From Brachycybe producta (taxonomy: Eukaryota; Arthropoda; Diplopoda; Playtdesmida; Andrognathidae), in the NCBI GenBank assembly GCA_036925085.1, contig JAUPFP010000013.1, positions 3,869,155 to 3,933,154 of the forward strand: a stretch of 64,000 bases of DNA. Direction: 5' to 3'. How positions within the stretch are numbered: position 1 is the stretch's first letter; the number at the start of each line of letters is the position of its first letter. This document shows positions 46,735 to 58,003 of this stretch, piece after piece. Under the pieces are notes generated by a model. The model worked only from the letters and a program-made list of their open reading frames with translations. It had not been told where the DNA came from and did not search any database. A program made the position numbers and the translations under genes.

Positions 46735-47493
46735 ATGATTCTTCTTCTTCAGACATTTGCTTTACTTATTCAACTTTTTGTTGTTGGTAAGTCGATTTAG
46801 TCATATTTTTTTTTAAAAAAAATAATAATCTTTCAAAATTTATTTTATAATTGGACAATATAAAATATTTTAGTGGAAACTATATCTGAGACTGCCATAA
46901 AGAAAATCAACGAATTAAAAGATTACTCGGATGGAGTGAAGGATGGCTGCAGGTTGATTATTATTGAACCTTTAGATTTTAAGATTGAGACTCGTTCAAG
47001 TGTGCAAATTAAAAACAACGTGTTAGTACTAATTAAATTTTCTACTTTATACATTAATGGTTTGTCTAGATTTTCTATTGACCGCAAACAAAGCACTGAT
47101 GAGAAACTTGTACTCATCTTTGATGAGTTGAATATTGAAAGTTATTGCAAATTTTCTACAAGGTCTAAACGTGGATATTTAAGATTGGACATTAATGCAT
47201 ATGATGTTGTCGTTTCGTTTGATGCAACTGGTTTAATAGACAAGAAAGATGAAATCGGATTGAGTAATTTGTTGATTGAAAACTGGGTCTCTCCTGAGGA
47301 GGAGATAAAATTAAAATTAACAAATAGAAGCCGTTTTCAATCGTTTCATAATTTTTTTGCGAAGAAGTTTGGAATGAAGTTTCTAAACGAAGAGGACTTT
47401 AAGAACTTGTTACGTCTCAAACTGGTAAAGGTTCTTGAAAAACACATTTTATTTGTTTTCAATTACAATCTGAAAATTATTAATACAATCTAA
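46735..47493 (+). CDS. Secreted TULIP-like protein, copy 4
   Basis: Exons 46735-46786 and 46874-47493 encode 223 residues. The leader MILLLQTFALLIQLFVV closely resembles that of copy 3; the phase-1 donor is GTAAGTCG and the acceptor TATTTTAG. The 87-bp intron is close to the minimal size in this genome. The mature part has FSIDRKQSTDEKLVL, a strand ending LSNLLI, FHNFFAKKFG and FNYNLKII (NYNL in place of NHNL). Two cysteines are present (DGC and YCK). Extracellular and perhaps ligand-carrying if the family call holds. Confidence 0.85.
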
Positions 47494-49392
47494 ATAATGT
47501 TAAGTGACATTTTTCCCATGTAAAGTTAAAACATTTAGTCATAGTTTGAGTTTAATTTTCTCATTTTGAGCTAACAATTTGTCATTTTTTATCTTCTGAA
47601 GCCTTATATTAACAGTTTGAAAAGTGAGTATACTATACTTACCAAAATTCTCAAATAAGAGATATTTAATTATTATTACTGTTTGAATGCTGTTAAAATA
47701 GCAAAAATAAAATAACGAAATGTCGGAATTTTATATCTTTCAGTTGTTAAATTGTTATTGCTGAAATTGGTGAGCAAATTATTAATTTGTAAATTAAGTC
47801 GGTAGTTTGTTTATTATACCAGAAATGTTTTTAAAATTTGGACTTTGAAAAAAAAAGGAGGGTATGTAAGGGTATCATGAGCATATTTCCATATATATTT
47901 GTTATTTATTATTTTTATATTTCCATATTTCCAGAACCTACCCCATTTCAGCAATGGAACAAATTTAAATCAATCACAGTGTTGACCCTCTGCTGAAAAT
48001 GACTTGTGATTTTTATTACTCTTCTATTTGATCTGTCTTAAGCTTAACTTAATTTTATTCGCAAAGTGAACTTATTACTATATTCGTTACAATAAACATC
48101 ATATGGTATCCCCTGCGGATATATTTAAAATTCCGCTATCCAGCCCACACTCTAAAATGCCTCTGGAGAACTCAACTGGTCCCATAAGTCCAAAAACGTG
48201 GAAAAGCACAAGGATTTAAGAATTTTTTAAATTCGAAAAAAATGGGTCAAAAACCAAGTCTTTGGCTTTTTTTAAAAAAATGGCCAAAAGTCGAAAAATA
48301 TTTAAATGCTCTAAAAGCTCTAAAAAATGCCTCAGGAGTGCTCAACTGCTCCCAGAAGTTCACCTTTTTCTTGTCGAGGGCTTTATGAGAGTTTGCACAC
48401 CTTGCCGTATACCCATGCAGTGGCGCTGATCATATGGTATGGCCCACGGATATATTTAAAGTTCGCTATTGACCCCACACTCTTAATGAAGTTGTATATG
48501 CCTGGTTTAAACTTTTGTTTTTCATTTGTAACTCTAAATTTGACCCTTTCGTAGAAATAATGTGAGTGCCCTGACTGGTGATATTTGTGATTACAAACAT
48601 GCATATAGTGCAAGAGTAGGCCTACAGTGGCAGTGGTACAGAGGGGCAGGCGTCACCCTCAAGTTTTTTCCAGTAACATTTTACAAGTCCAGTCCGGGCC
48701 TGATATGAACTTTTGATTATTGTAACTAGTCATGTCTGACATTAGTTCCAATAATTAACGTTCTACTGTATATTGGTTGGAAATTAAAAAAGTTCTTGGT
48801 TAAACAAGCCGGCAGGAGCCTGTCGAAATTGTGAAGGTGCTGGAATGTTCTCCAAACTGCGAGGCTCCCAGAAGGCACACTAAACTAGAAGACCACCCCC
48901 GAGGCCTCTTCAAAATTGGAAAGTTGGAAAGTAAGAAACTGTCTAAGCATATACAAGTCAACTGTCCCAACTAAAAGCTTCCAAAAGTCTTTTTTTTTTT
49001 TTTTTTGCTGTTCGTTTAGAAGCAAGTATGGCATTGCATTCATTACACGGCATTGGTTGTGTGACGTCATTTTGACATGAATAATTATTTGTCATACGCG
49101 TGGTATTAGTCATATTATAGTGAAGAGCATTTTACAGATAACAACTTTTTTCTCGTTTTTTTTTTTCTCTCGAATGTCTACAGGTGCTTAAGACCAATGA
49201 AAAGTAGACGTCGTTTCATTTAACTAACATTGTCGTTTCCGGATAACAATTTACTTCAAATGTCTACTTGCACATGTTATGTTGTTAGACTTATTTTATT
49301 AGCAATAACACGTTCTGCTGACGTTTAAACGTGGTTAGGTTTATATACACGTAATAAAACACAACGTATACACAAATATTCTTAAGAAAATC
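47494..49392. other. Intergenic, with locally repeated segment
   Basis: No gene supported. Between 48095 and 48490, CATATGGTAT...GGATATATTTAAA occurs twice about 330 bp apart, as does AAAATGCCTC(T/A)GGAG..CTCAACTG, indicating a degenerate tandem duplication. TCCAGTCCGGGCCTGA at about 48693 matches the end of the 53732 element. An 18-T run is at about 48990-49007. Confidence 0.5.
49342..49348 (+). promoter_or_regulatory. Candidate TATA box of cluster gene 5
   Basis: TATATAC about 50 bp before the ATG at 49393. Confidence 0.35.
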
Positions 49393-50160
49393 ATGTTTTT
49401 TTGTAAATTATCTCTACTTTTTTCGCTGTTTATACTTGGTAAGTAAATTTCATAGTTGTAATTTTTATGTGTGTGTTTAATTTATTTCAAACTTAATATT
49501 CAGTTTCTGAAAATTTTAAAACATTTTTCAGTGAAAACCACCGAAATGTCTGACATAGTCAAAAATAAACTCGAGAAATTAAAGGAATATTCGACAGGAT
49601 CATCATTAGAACAAGAATCTTCATTTTATCCTCTTAACCCATTAAATATTGAAGTTCATGCTAATTCACGTATTAAACTGAACACAAAACAAGTAAGAAT
49701 TAAATTTAAGAGTTTACGTATTAAGGATTTGGCCGATTTTTCTATCGACATGGAAAAAAGCAGTGATGAACATTTCGAACTCAAGTTGGAAAGGATCAAA
49801 GTGAAAAGTGATTGCATCATTTCGAGAAGGTTTATATCTGGATACTTTACGTTAACCGTTGATATCACAAATGTTATTATAGTTTTGGAGGCAACTGGAT
49901 TGCAAGGAAATGGAAATGTCGTATTGAGTAATTTAATTATTATTGATGACAACGTTGAAACTCCGGATTTGACATGGAAAATGAAATCCAGAAGCATGGC
50001 TCAGCATTCTAGGAACTTTTTAAGAAGGGTTTTTGGAATAGATTTTATGACTGGAGAAGATGCTAAGGAGAAGTTATACAATACACTGAAGAAGGTCCTA
50101 CGAACCTGTCTTATAGAGGTTTTCGAGGAAGATCTGAATTTTCTTCAGTCTTACAACTGA
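49393..50160 (+). CDS. Secreted TULIP-like protein, copy 5
   Basis: Exons 49393-49438 and 49532-50160 encode 224 residues. The leader MFFCKLSLLFSLFIL ends in phase 1 at GTAAGTAA; exon 2 opens VKTTEMS. Marks in order: SFYPLNPLNIEV, FSIDMEKSSDEH (S for T in the usual STDE), CIISRRFISGYF, LSNLII, WKMKSRS, FLRRVFGIDF and a final DLNFLQ. Two mature cysteines. It resembles the neighbouring copy 6 far more than copies 1-4 (shared SIDMEKSSDEH, ISRRF, WKMKS), so 5 and 6 probably arose by a recent duplication. Confidence 0.85.
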
Positions 50161-51350
50161 GGAGTTTTTTTTTTTTTTTTCAAAAAGGCACAGTTTTGTA
50201 ATCAGTTTTTCAAACTACGTCGATATCTGTAGGCCTGACAAGAGAGGTGGAAGTGGTGATTTCTCTCCGGGGTCCGGACTTGCCTAATGGGCCAGACAAT
50301 TTTTTTTTAAATTGACTAAAAGAAATTTCTCAAATTCTTAATTTTTTTTTTTTAAATTCAAATAAATTTTTTTTAAATAATTTAATTTTAATAATTTTTT
50401 CACACGTTTTGCAATGCTAAAGACATACTGTATAATGAATGCATCATCAATACCATATGATACTATTATTACCATATTGCCAAGATGGCAATATGGGTAA
50501 AAACATTCGAGTTGATTTATTTTCAATTAGTTATCATTCATGCTGAATTTAATTGCACATTTATTATTGCATTTTTAATTTAAAAAAAAGTAGACCTAGC
50601 TCTCTACGGCCCTGGATATCTGTAATATGTTTTTTTTTTACAAAAGTAAAACATATCTCATTAAAAGCCACTCCAAATTCACGTTTTTTATCTCTTTAAA
50701 TCTAGATAGAACTCGTACTTTCGCTTCATAGAACCTCATTGTTCCGTGGAACACTATTTGGTAAACGCTGCTCTAATGTGATAGCTGTGATAGCTAGCCT
50801 CCACCTCCCAACCTTTGTCGTCGTGCAAGATATGTAAAGCCCACCTCCGTTTTGAATAACTTGTTGATGTAATAGAATTGGTTGTAATAGTTGATCTAAT
50901 AGATGATTTTTTTAGCCCTGTAAATACTTTTATTCTTAATAAAAATAAACATTTTTTTTCATTATCATGTTATTAATGTGAATTGTTCCCATGCCAAGGA
51001 TTGACTAACCAGGATTAACCGTCTCTGCCCATCTTGCATACTTAGCAGCTTTTGATGCTATAATTAAACTTGCGTTTGGCCGGGTTCAGTTTGTGGTGAG
51101 ACTTGCAAGGGTTAATTGGGTAGACCTGTGATGGATGTTTGCCACAAGAAACAAACCCAACTACGGTCTATAGAATCATATTACCCGCCTTTGACTAATG
51201 CTTTTAATTAATGGCGTCCGTATGCTAATTTAGGTTTCTCTTCAAGGACATCGCTGATGTCATCTGGCTACACACCCTCATTCAACCGTTTTAAAACTCT
51301 TAAGAGTTAAAAAAAAATTGAGGTTATCGTGTGTACATCCATTTTATGAT
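50161..51350. other. Intergenic AT-rich stretch
   Basis: No gene supported. Long T runs around 50165 and 50340, and GGGTCCGGACTTGCC at 50270 resembling an hAT-type end, unpaired. Confidence 0.45.
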
Positions 51351-51703
51351 TTTTTGATGAACGGATGGGAACAGTCCGATCATCAGTAAGAACAGTCGGA
51401 AGGTTAGGTTTACTTAAATTGAGCTTGTTTCAGGTGGTCTGGGGGGGGGGGGCGCAGCCCCCAGTTTTGAAAGAAGTATTTCATAAAATTTGTTCCAACC
51501 GTTCCTCCCATTGATCAAATTACGGAACAGTCGGAACAATGGACTAATTTGTTGAAATAAATCTTTAAAAACTCAGGGCTGCACCCTTCAGGTCCCCTGC
51601 AACAAGCTTAATTTAACTAAACTTAACCTTCCGACTGTTTTTACAGATGATCCGACTGTTCCTACCGTTTGTTCTGACCGTTCCGCCGTTCATCAAAAGA
51701 GTA
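51351..51703 (+). mobile_element. Foldback element of about 350 bp
   Basis: Arms of about 120 bases each: TTTTGATGAACGGATGGGAA, AACAGTCGGAAGGTTAGG and TTGAGCTTGTTTCAGGTGG recur inverted at the right, ending CCGTTCATCAAAA. A G run sits in the left arm next to GCGCAGCCCCC. The class and target duplication were not determined. Confidence 0.7.
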
Positions 51704-52310
51704 CTAGCCAGACAACTCGCTAAAGTCTCGCTTTGTCAAAGATCACGTCCTACTTGAGTGATATAACTGGTCATGAAGATGGAAAGCTTTTCAAATTAAG
51801 CATGTTAAATGAGTGTTTTAACAGTGCCAAATGATGATGCAATTTACAAACACAAAAATTGTCCTACAAATCAGGTCTGTATTATAGGCGGCTAAAGCTT
51901 AAGTTATAGTGATTTTCTTTTTGTGCAAGTTGCACGACGGGTTTACTATAGTATTAATTAATTGCTTGTTGTTTCCGACTAAAATTATAAAGGGATAAAA
52001 CTAAAATGTCTGTTATTATTCAGGTGGTTGGTTCACTTGGTTTTAGGGCTCTGTAAAAAATTGAGATAGTCTGCCTATTTGATAAAAAAGAACGAGTTAA
52101 AGCCATTTGAAAAATAGACCACAATCAATTGAAAGCTACATCTGGCAAATAGTGCCATTAGTTTCTACGAGCGAAATTGTGAATAAGTGATAACGCACCT
52201 ATGGACACCGTGCTGTATGCGTGATCAGCTCTAACTGTAATTCAAATTTTCAGATTATATGCTACAAAACCTAACCATTTTTTTTCCTTCAGTCGTGAAC
52301 ATGCAGTCTG

Positions 52311-52318
52311 TATAAATA
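52311..52318 (+). promoter_or_regulatory. Candidate TATA box of cluster gene 6
   Basis: TATAAATA lies 69 bp before the leader ATG at 52380. Confidence 0.4.
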
Positions 52319-52379
52319 CAAAGTAATCAATATAATTACATTCTTAATACATTTAATTCAATTTCATCTTTTTAAAAAT

Positions 52380-55284
52380 ATGTTGCTCCTACTTATGTTT
52401 GCTATGTGTTTTCCTGTTTTTGTTGTTGGTAAGTTTATGTGAGGTCATAAATTCCTATTATGTAATTAGAAATAAAAAGGGGTCATGTGTCATGAATAAC
52501 TATGACATAATCAAATTCCAGTGAGGTAGTAATTTAATTTGTAACCTTTGAATATTTTACTTTTGGAATGTTTTTCTGTTGGTCACATGGTAACATTCTT
52601 GGTTAGTTCCAGTGTATATAAAGAGATGGGATTTTCTTCTTATTACTCATTCTTGCTTCTGGAAGTCTGTGAGGGTGCCAGTTAAATTGTGGGCTAGATT
52701 CATCTTTTTAAAACCATCAGTGCAGGAACTATTTACTGCTTTTGTTTCATAATGGTGTACGTCATTATGCCATCATTTTGTGTGTAGCCTTTTGTGCTTT
52801 ATAATAGTCATCAATGTGTGAACTATATTTTCAACTGTTTCATCTATGTCAGCATAGTATGAACAATTTTCAACCATCTTTCATCCTAAGCAGCATCTCA
52901 TAATGTAACTTCATATCATCTGGTATTGCATGAAATCCACTCCAGCAAGAAACAACACTGGTTTGCATGAACACCCTAACTTCATGTTTAACTTCATTTC
53001 GGAGTTGAAGTTGTACTTCCTCTTGACCATGTGCAAGAACTTTCATTTGTATTTTGTTGGTTATTTAATCATATTTTTAAATGCCATTATTTATACATAT
53101 TTTGTAAACTAAACAGCTATTGTTATTAATTTATTTAAGTCTGTCTTATTATATTAAATTATATTTAAATCATAATTCTCACTGGAGTTTTCTTAGGTAA
53201 GGGAATTAATTAATTATACAAACACCAACTAACCCTTACATTTATCATAATAATGAGGACAATGGAAGTCAAGAAGTGATTTTTTTTTATGAAAATTGAG
53301 ATAAGTAGGCCTCTGCCCGGTGCCAGATTTTGTCAAGGGGCTTCTTACAAAACATCACATATTCTCCTAGAAATAATAATGTAATGTATGTTCTCTATGC
53401 AGGGGCCACACCTAATGTATAGGGTGGGCCATAAGTCAGCGTAACCCTTACTTACCGAGCTCTATCGTTGTCTCTACAGAGCTGCATACGTCTCCAGCTC
53501 ATTTGCGATATTTTACGTAACATCGCCGGTATTATGTCTGCCCAGTGTGTGGTCTTTCGTTGACCCAAACACTCGCAACTAAGCATTCTTCAATCGAACA
53601 ATGACTCATACCTGCCATCTTAAGTCCAAGAGCGATGTTTTTCTTTTTTGTCATTGTCACTGCTACCAACTGTTTGCAAAACAGAACACAACATCTAGCA
53701 GGGATAAGTGATGTTTTGTAACATCTCTTGACAGGGGCGGAGTGGCTAGTGGTTGGCCCCACCGGCTATGAAATTGTGTTGGCCCCATTTTTTTAATTTA
53801 TTTATTTTTGGCCCCCATTTTCTTTTGGCCCCCAATTGACCGGCGATCGCCGGTCAGCCGGCCGGGCCAGTCCGGGCCTGTCCCTTGATGAAATGATAAA
53901 GAATTATTAGGTGAACAAGCAAAATAAATGAAAAAGTTTCTCCATTGGTGCTATTATCTAACATCAAAACGAAACCTAAAACAATGATATATACTGTATA
54001 TATAAGAATTTTTCTGAACTTTGAACTCAATTTACTCAGAACATGGCTTATGTTACTTATGCCTCTTGGCTTCGAGAGTCTTCTATTGTTAGGACCAATC
54101 CTGGCAATCCACATCAAGCTGACAAACGTGCAACATGAGGTAGGGGACCGAAACCACAGCAAAAATGCTAGAATAAGCAGATCTTGAAAACAAAACAAAA
54201 CGGAAACAACTGTCAGCAATACTCAATACAAAACTACAACACAAACAAATTTTGGTTTTTTTTTTTATAGCTGTCCATATAGATGTGCGCCATAGTCTTT
54301 ACATACAAAACACGACGCAGCTGTTCTGTTGAACATTGTTTTAATAATTACTGTCCACACTGCACAGACAAGAGTTGACAAAATGTTGCGAACTATACTG
54401 AGACAAAACACAAACCTTTTGATTTTTACCGACCTGCAGAGAGGGACATGGAATAGTTGAAAAATTGCGGACAAAACAAAAAAAAATACAAAAGTAGCAG
54501 AAATGTTTTAGAATTGTCGCTAATTTGTCTTGAAACACTTGAATTTCTATTTTGTAGGTGTTTTTCAGCTTGATGTGGACCGAGTTTAATTTTTGTGTTT
54601 TTTTGAAGAAAAAAAATTATTAACGAAAAATTATTTGATTTTGAAAATTAAACAATTTAGTGGAGAATACCGGTCTATCTGAGCCTGTCATGAACAAAAT
54701 TATTAAGTTGAAAGAATCCTCGAAAGCATATATCAGCCACGATTCAGACTTTTATCCACTCAAACCGTTTTTTATTGGAATCAACGATTATGGACGTCTT
54801 GAATTTAACAGAAAGACTGCAAAAATCAAATTGACAAGTTTGTATATTGAAGATTTGTCTATTTTTTTCTATCGACATGGAAAAAAGCAGCGACGAACAT
54901 GTCGTACTGAATTTGGAACACATGAACATTGAAAGTGAATGCAGGATTTCCAGAAGGTTTCTATATGGATATTTTTTCTTAAGCTTTGTTGCAGAAAATG
55001 TTGTCATAACATTTGATGCAAAAGGGTTAGATGGCACCAGTGACATTGAATTGAATAATCTGAGAATTGAAGTGAAAGGTGACCCTCCTCAATTGAGATG
55101 GAAAATGAAAAGCAAAAACAGATTTCGCTCTTGTCTTAACTTTTTTAGAAGATTATTTGGAGTAAAGTTTCTAGACGGAGAAGAAGTGAAGATAAGATTA
55201 TACAATTTTGTCATGAAATCTCTGCGAAATAATCTTTCAAGAGTATTAGATGGTGATCTGAGTATGCTTGGAACGGATGACTGA
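52380..55284 (+). pseudogene. Secreted TULIP-like protein, copy 6, frameshifted
   Basis: Exon 1 (52380-52428) encodes MLLLLMFAMCFPVFVV, ending in phase 1 at GTAAGTTT. Exon 2 (54661-55284) opens VENTGLS and follows copy 5. At 54862-54868 a run of seven Ts shifts the frame: the first part reads to LSIF, and the remainder, from SIDMEKSSDEH to the end, is open in the next frame until TGA at 55282-55284. The rest looks intact (ISRRF, LNNLRI, WKMKS, FFRRLFGVKF), with no other stop, so this is either a very young pseudogene or a homopolymer error in the sequence. The 2.2-kb intron contains an hAT-like MITE at 53732-53880 and a mariner-type end. The stop lies in a TGAC tetranucleotide repeat. Confidence 0.75.
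53732..53880 (+). mobile_element. hAT-like MITE
   Basis: CAGGGGCGGAGTGGC at the left and the complement of GGCCAGTCCGGGCCTG at the right; flanks TCTCTTGA and TCCCTTGA match at 7 of 8. It lies in the intron of the sixth cluster gene. GC-rich interior with GGCGATCGCC palindrome. Confidence 0.8.
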
Positions 55285-55300
55285 CTGACTGACTGACTGA
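55278..55300 (+). repeat. (TGAC)n tetranucleotide repeat
   Basis: Five to six units of GACT begin in the last codons of the frameshifted copy 6 and include its stop codon. Confidence 0.9.
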
Positions 55301-55304
55301 TTTT

Positions 55305-55940
55305 ATGTTTTTGAATATATGATAAAGTCTTAAGTTATGTATGGTTTTCGAAAGTAGTATTGAATTACTGTAAATTAAATTAAATTTAAGATTAATATTT
55401 ATTTTACAATTTCGGTTACTACAAGACATGGTTAAATGATGGATTTAAAGAAATGTATGACAAAATTAAATCAGTGGTTCTGTTTTGTAAGAATGCCCAG
55501 AATCGGGACCCATCTCTCATTTTTGATTCTAAAAACATTGTAGTGAAAAACATTTTTTTTTTATCTTTTGTCTTACTTGTAAAACAAGGCAAATTGATTA
55601 TGATTTGTTCCAAGTTATAATTATTATTGTATTTTTATACCAATAAAGTACATATTGTTATTATTTATTCATAGTATTATTATATTTAAAGTATTCCTCC
55701 TAATGCAAATAAACTACAAGAAAACGAAAAATAAGTTCTTTACCTTGTCATCATTTAATTTGTTGAGTTTTATTTAAGATCGAATACCAATTGTAAAAAT
55801 CAAAATTAGATTATCAAGTCTAAAACAGGTTTTAATGTTTATAAAATGTACCATTGATTTTTGATTAAAATTGAATAAAATTATTTTAAAAACAATTAGA
55901 ATTTGAACATGAAACGACATCATCAAGTCTAGAACATATT
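55305..55940. other. Spacer between cluster and mirrored pair
   Basis: No gene supported. Two similar stretches at about 55790-55850 and 55900-55940 (ATCAAGTCTARAACA, TTTTAATG, TATAMAA) suggest that the 3' flank of the next gene was locally duplicated. Confidence 0.45.
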
Positions 55941-56615
55941 TTAATGCTTATACAATTTAAGTTTGTAATCTTTTTGGGTTAGTGCAATTTTCCTTGCTGT
56001 TTCTTGGCTTGAAGGCCAACAGGAAGAACCATCCACATTGCAAATAAGGAATTGTTGGTAGACGTTGCCATCACACGTACGGTGGTAGACGTCTGGTACA
56101 GTTTCGATGCAGTTTGTTGTGTCGTCCTTATGGACAAATGTGACGACACCTGGATGAGACGCGTCCAGGTAGAATTGATGAGTGTCTTCGTTGCACCAGT
56201 CGCCAGTGTACGTAGTAGCCGTCAAAGTGTTGGTGTCATCTCCAAATCCCACACATTCTTCATTGCTTGCGGACACAATGGAAACGGCTCCATCATCGTG
56301 TGCTCTCAGAGTGAATTGTTGCTTGATGTCGTTCTTTTGGAAATAATTTATCGGCCTGATGATCACTGTATCTCCGCTTGTGCCAACTTCAGTTGGTGGA
56401 TTGATAGTGACGAAGTTATTTGTTCTGGGATTGAAGATGGTGACGTTTGGACTAGGTCCAATATTACTGGCTCCGGGAAACACCGATATTTTTTTCGCTA
56501 TTTGTCGAAAAACGTCCCAAAGTTGTGCTCTTGAGTGGATGAACTGCTTTTCGGCGAGACATTCTTTGGTAGCAATTACGACAATTAAAAAGATTAAGCT
56601 TGTAACAACCTTCAT
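55941..56615 (-). CDS. Secreted six-cysteine, possibly beta-trefoil protein A
   Basis: An intronless gene for 224 residues. Residues 1-21 are a signal peptide ending CLA. The body is rich in short beta-type segments and has three related motifs at even spacing: KQQF (98-101), THQF (145-148) and YQQF (186-189). This resembles the QxW/QxF repeats of ricin-B-type beta-trefoils, which have three lobes of about 40-50 residues. Six mature cysteines (121, 141, 169, 181, 192, 199) fit three disulfides. I do not recognise the family. The beta-trefoil idea is inference; no sugar-binding or toxic role can be claimed. Its mirror-image paralogue at 58004-58672 aligns without a gap, about 160 of 222 positions identical by hand count. 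The start is chosen because the leader begins there and the TATA box stands at the same distance in both genes. Confidence 0.85.
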   Translation of the reverse strand: MKVVTSLIFLIVVIATKECLAEKQFIHSRAQLWDVFRQIAKKISVFPGASNIGPSPNVTIFNPRTNNFVTINPPTEVGTSGDTVIIRPINYFQKNDIKQQFTLRAHDDGAVSIVSASNEECVGFGDDTNTLTATTYTGDWCNEDTHQFYLDASHPGVVTFVHKDDTTNCIETVPDVYHRTCDGNVYQQFLICNVDGSSCWPSSQETARKIALTQKDYKLKLYKH

Positions 56616-56725
56616 TGTTTTTAAAAATTAAATTTGCAGTTAATAATTAATATACGTTTAAAGTCAGTTGATTGAAACCTTACTTCAAGTTGGTTGTACT
56701 GCGAATGAACATAAAAATGGTACTG

Positions 56726-56733
56726 TTTTTATA
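56726..56733 (-). promoter_or_regulatory. TATA box of gene A
   Basis: TATAAAAA on the minus strand, 118 bp from its first base to the A of the ATG. The paralogous gene B has the same word at exactly the same distance, within a conserved context (ACTACTATAAAAACA), which makes this a credible core promoter. Confidence 0.7.
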
Positions 56734-56799
56734 GTAGTCTGCAATCAAATTATTCTATCTTAATATCTTAGATATTTTTTGTTAACTTAATCAATATAA

Positions 56800-57860
56800 G
56801 ATACAGCTTATCATAGGTACTTCAAGTATATACTTTCCCCTGATATTTGTTATAGGTGATATGATTTGGGTGTGTATCATTTGCCCTAAAGACACTTGCC
56901 TTAGAGACATTTTCTCTATAGTTACTTTTCCTGATAATATTTGCCCTAAAGCAATTTGTTCTAAAACCATAGGCTCTAAAGGGACATTATTTGCCCTAAA
57001 TGTATGTTTAAAAATAATTTTATGACAGTTCGAATAAGGTGAAAATATATTTTATGAAATGTCAATGGAAAATCCAAAAAATGGGGCATTTTTCAAACTG
57101 CTATAAAAATTATGTTTATTTTTTTAGATATCGCCATGAAAAACTTTTTAATGTAATCTTTTACCATTCTAGTTTTGAAAATAATTTGAATTTTTTCTTA
57201 ATGTTTAAAAAACGTTTGCTTGACGATTTTGCATCCAAATTTTGCAAAAAACAATCTATGGAGCATAACATTAGACACTGCAGTGGCTCCGTAAGGGTGG
57301 AAAATAAAGCAAAATGAATATCTATAGAATAGAGTTATATATAAATAATTAATTAATGCAATAATTTTGAATACTTGATTTATGTTTACAGTATATTCCA
57401 ATAAGTTTCTTAAAAAGTTAACTAATGTGTCAGTTAATAAAAACTGAAGTATATTTTAAATTGATAATTTTCAACTATGAAATTAATAAACAATGAAAGG
57501 TTACGTTTCTTCAAACTTTGTTTCGTAAACGTTTGGGTTGTGCATGCAAACTGTCACATATTTCAATTTTTAATGTAATGTACTGTTTTTTTTAATCATT
57601 ATGCAATTCACGATTTAAACAAGAAATCTTGCTTTTCTTCTACCCTGTTTTACACTCCCTGCAAACTTTTCAAGGGCTTTCAATATCCTTATTCCGAAAT
57701 TGTGATAAATTATCAATGTGTTAAGTTATCAATATAGACATTTAACTTCATAAACATGTGAAAGTGCACTCGAAATACATGACAAGCCAATTTTTCTTCG
57801 TTATATCTCATTTTGATAAATTTTACAAAAAATCATCTAGATATTAACGTAGATTAACCC
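56800..57860. other. Spacer between the mirrored promoters
   Basis: Contains GCCCTAAA(G/T) motifs repeated at 56881, 56941 and 56991 (TTTGCCCTAAA), a family D copy at 57195-57335, and AT-rich filler. No gene. Confidence 0.5.
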
Positions 57861-57885
57861 CGTATTAAACTTGATTACAAACTAC

Positions 57886-57893
57886 TATAAAAA
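57886..57893 (+). promoter_or_regulatory. TATA box of gene B
   Basis: TATAAAAA, 118 bp before the ATG at 58004, in the same context as in gene A. The sequence between box and ATG (GTACAACCAA, ATCAACTGACTTTAAAC, TTATTAACTGCAAAT) is conserved with gene A. Confidence 0.7.
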
Positions 57894-58003
57894 CAATCTA
57901 ATTTTTATGATCGTTCCCAGTACAACCAAAGTTAATCAAGGTTTAAATCAACTGACTTTAAACTTGTAGTCATTATTAACTGCAAATAACATTTTCAAAA
58001 ACA

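Noticed and set aside
53415..53762. Second mariner element starting TATAGGGTGGGCCATAAG
   Set aside because: One end looks mariner-like but no matching inverted end was found and the minus frame at 53532-53762 has no clear transposase motif.
26813..55284. Calling the cluster odorant-binding proteins
   Set aside because: Insect odorant-binding proteins need four to six patterned cysteines and are all-helical; these have zero to two cysteines and a beta-rich pattern.
56052..56534. 160-codon plus-strand frame opposite gene A
   Set aside because: Antisense shadow of the secreted protein gene; a similar shadow exists opposite gene B.
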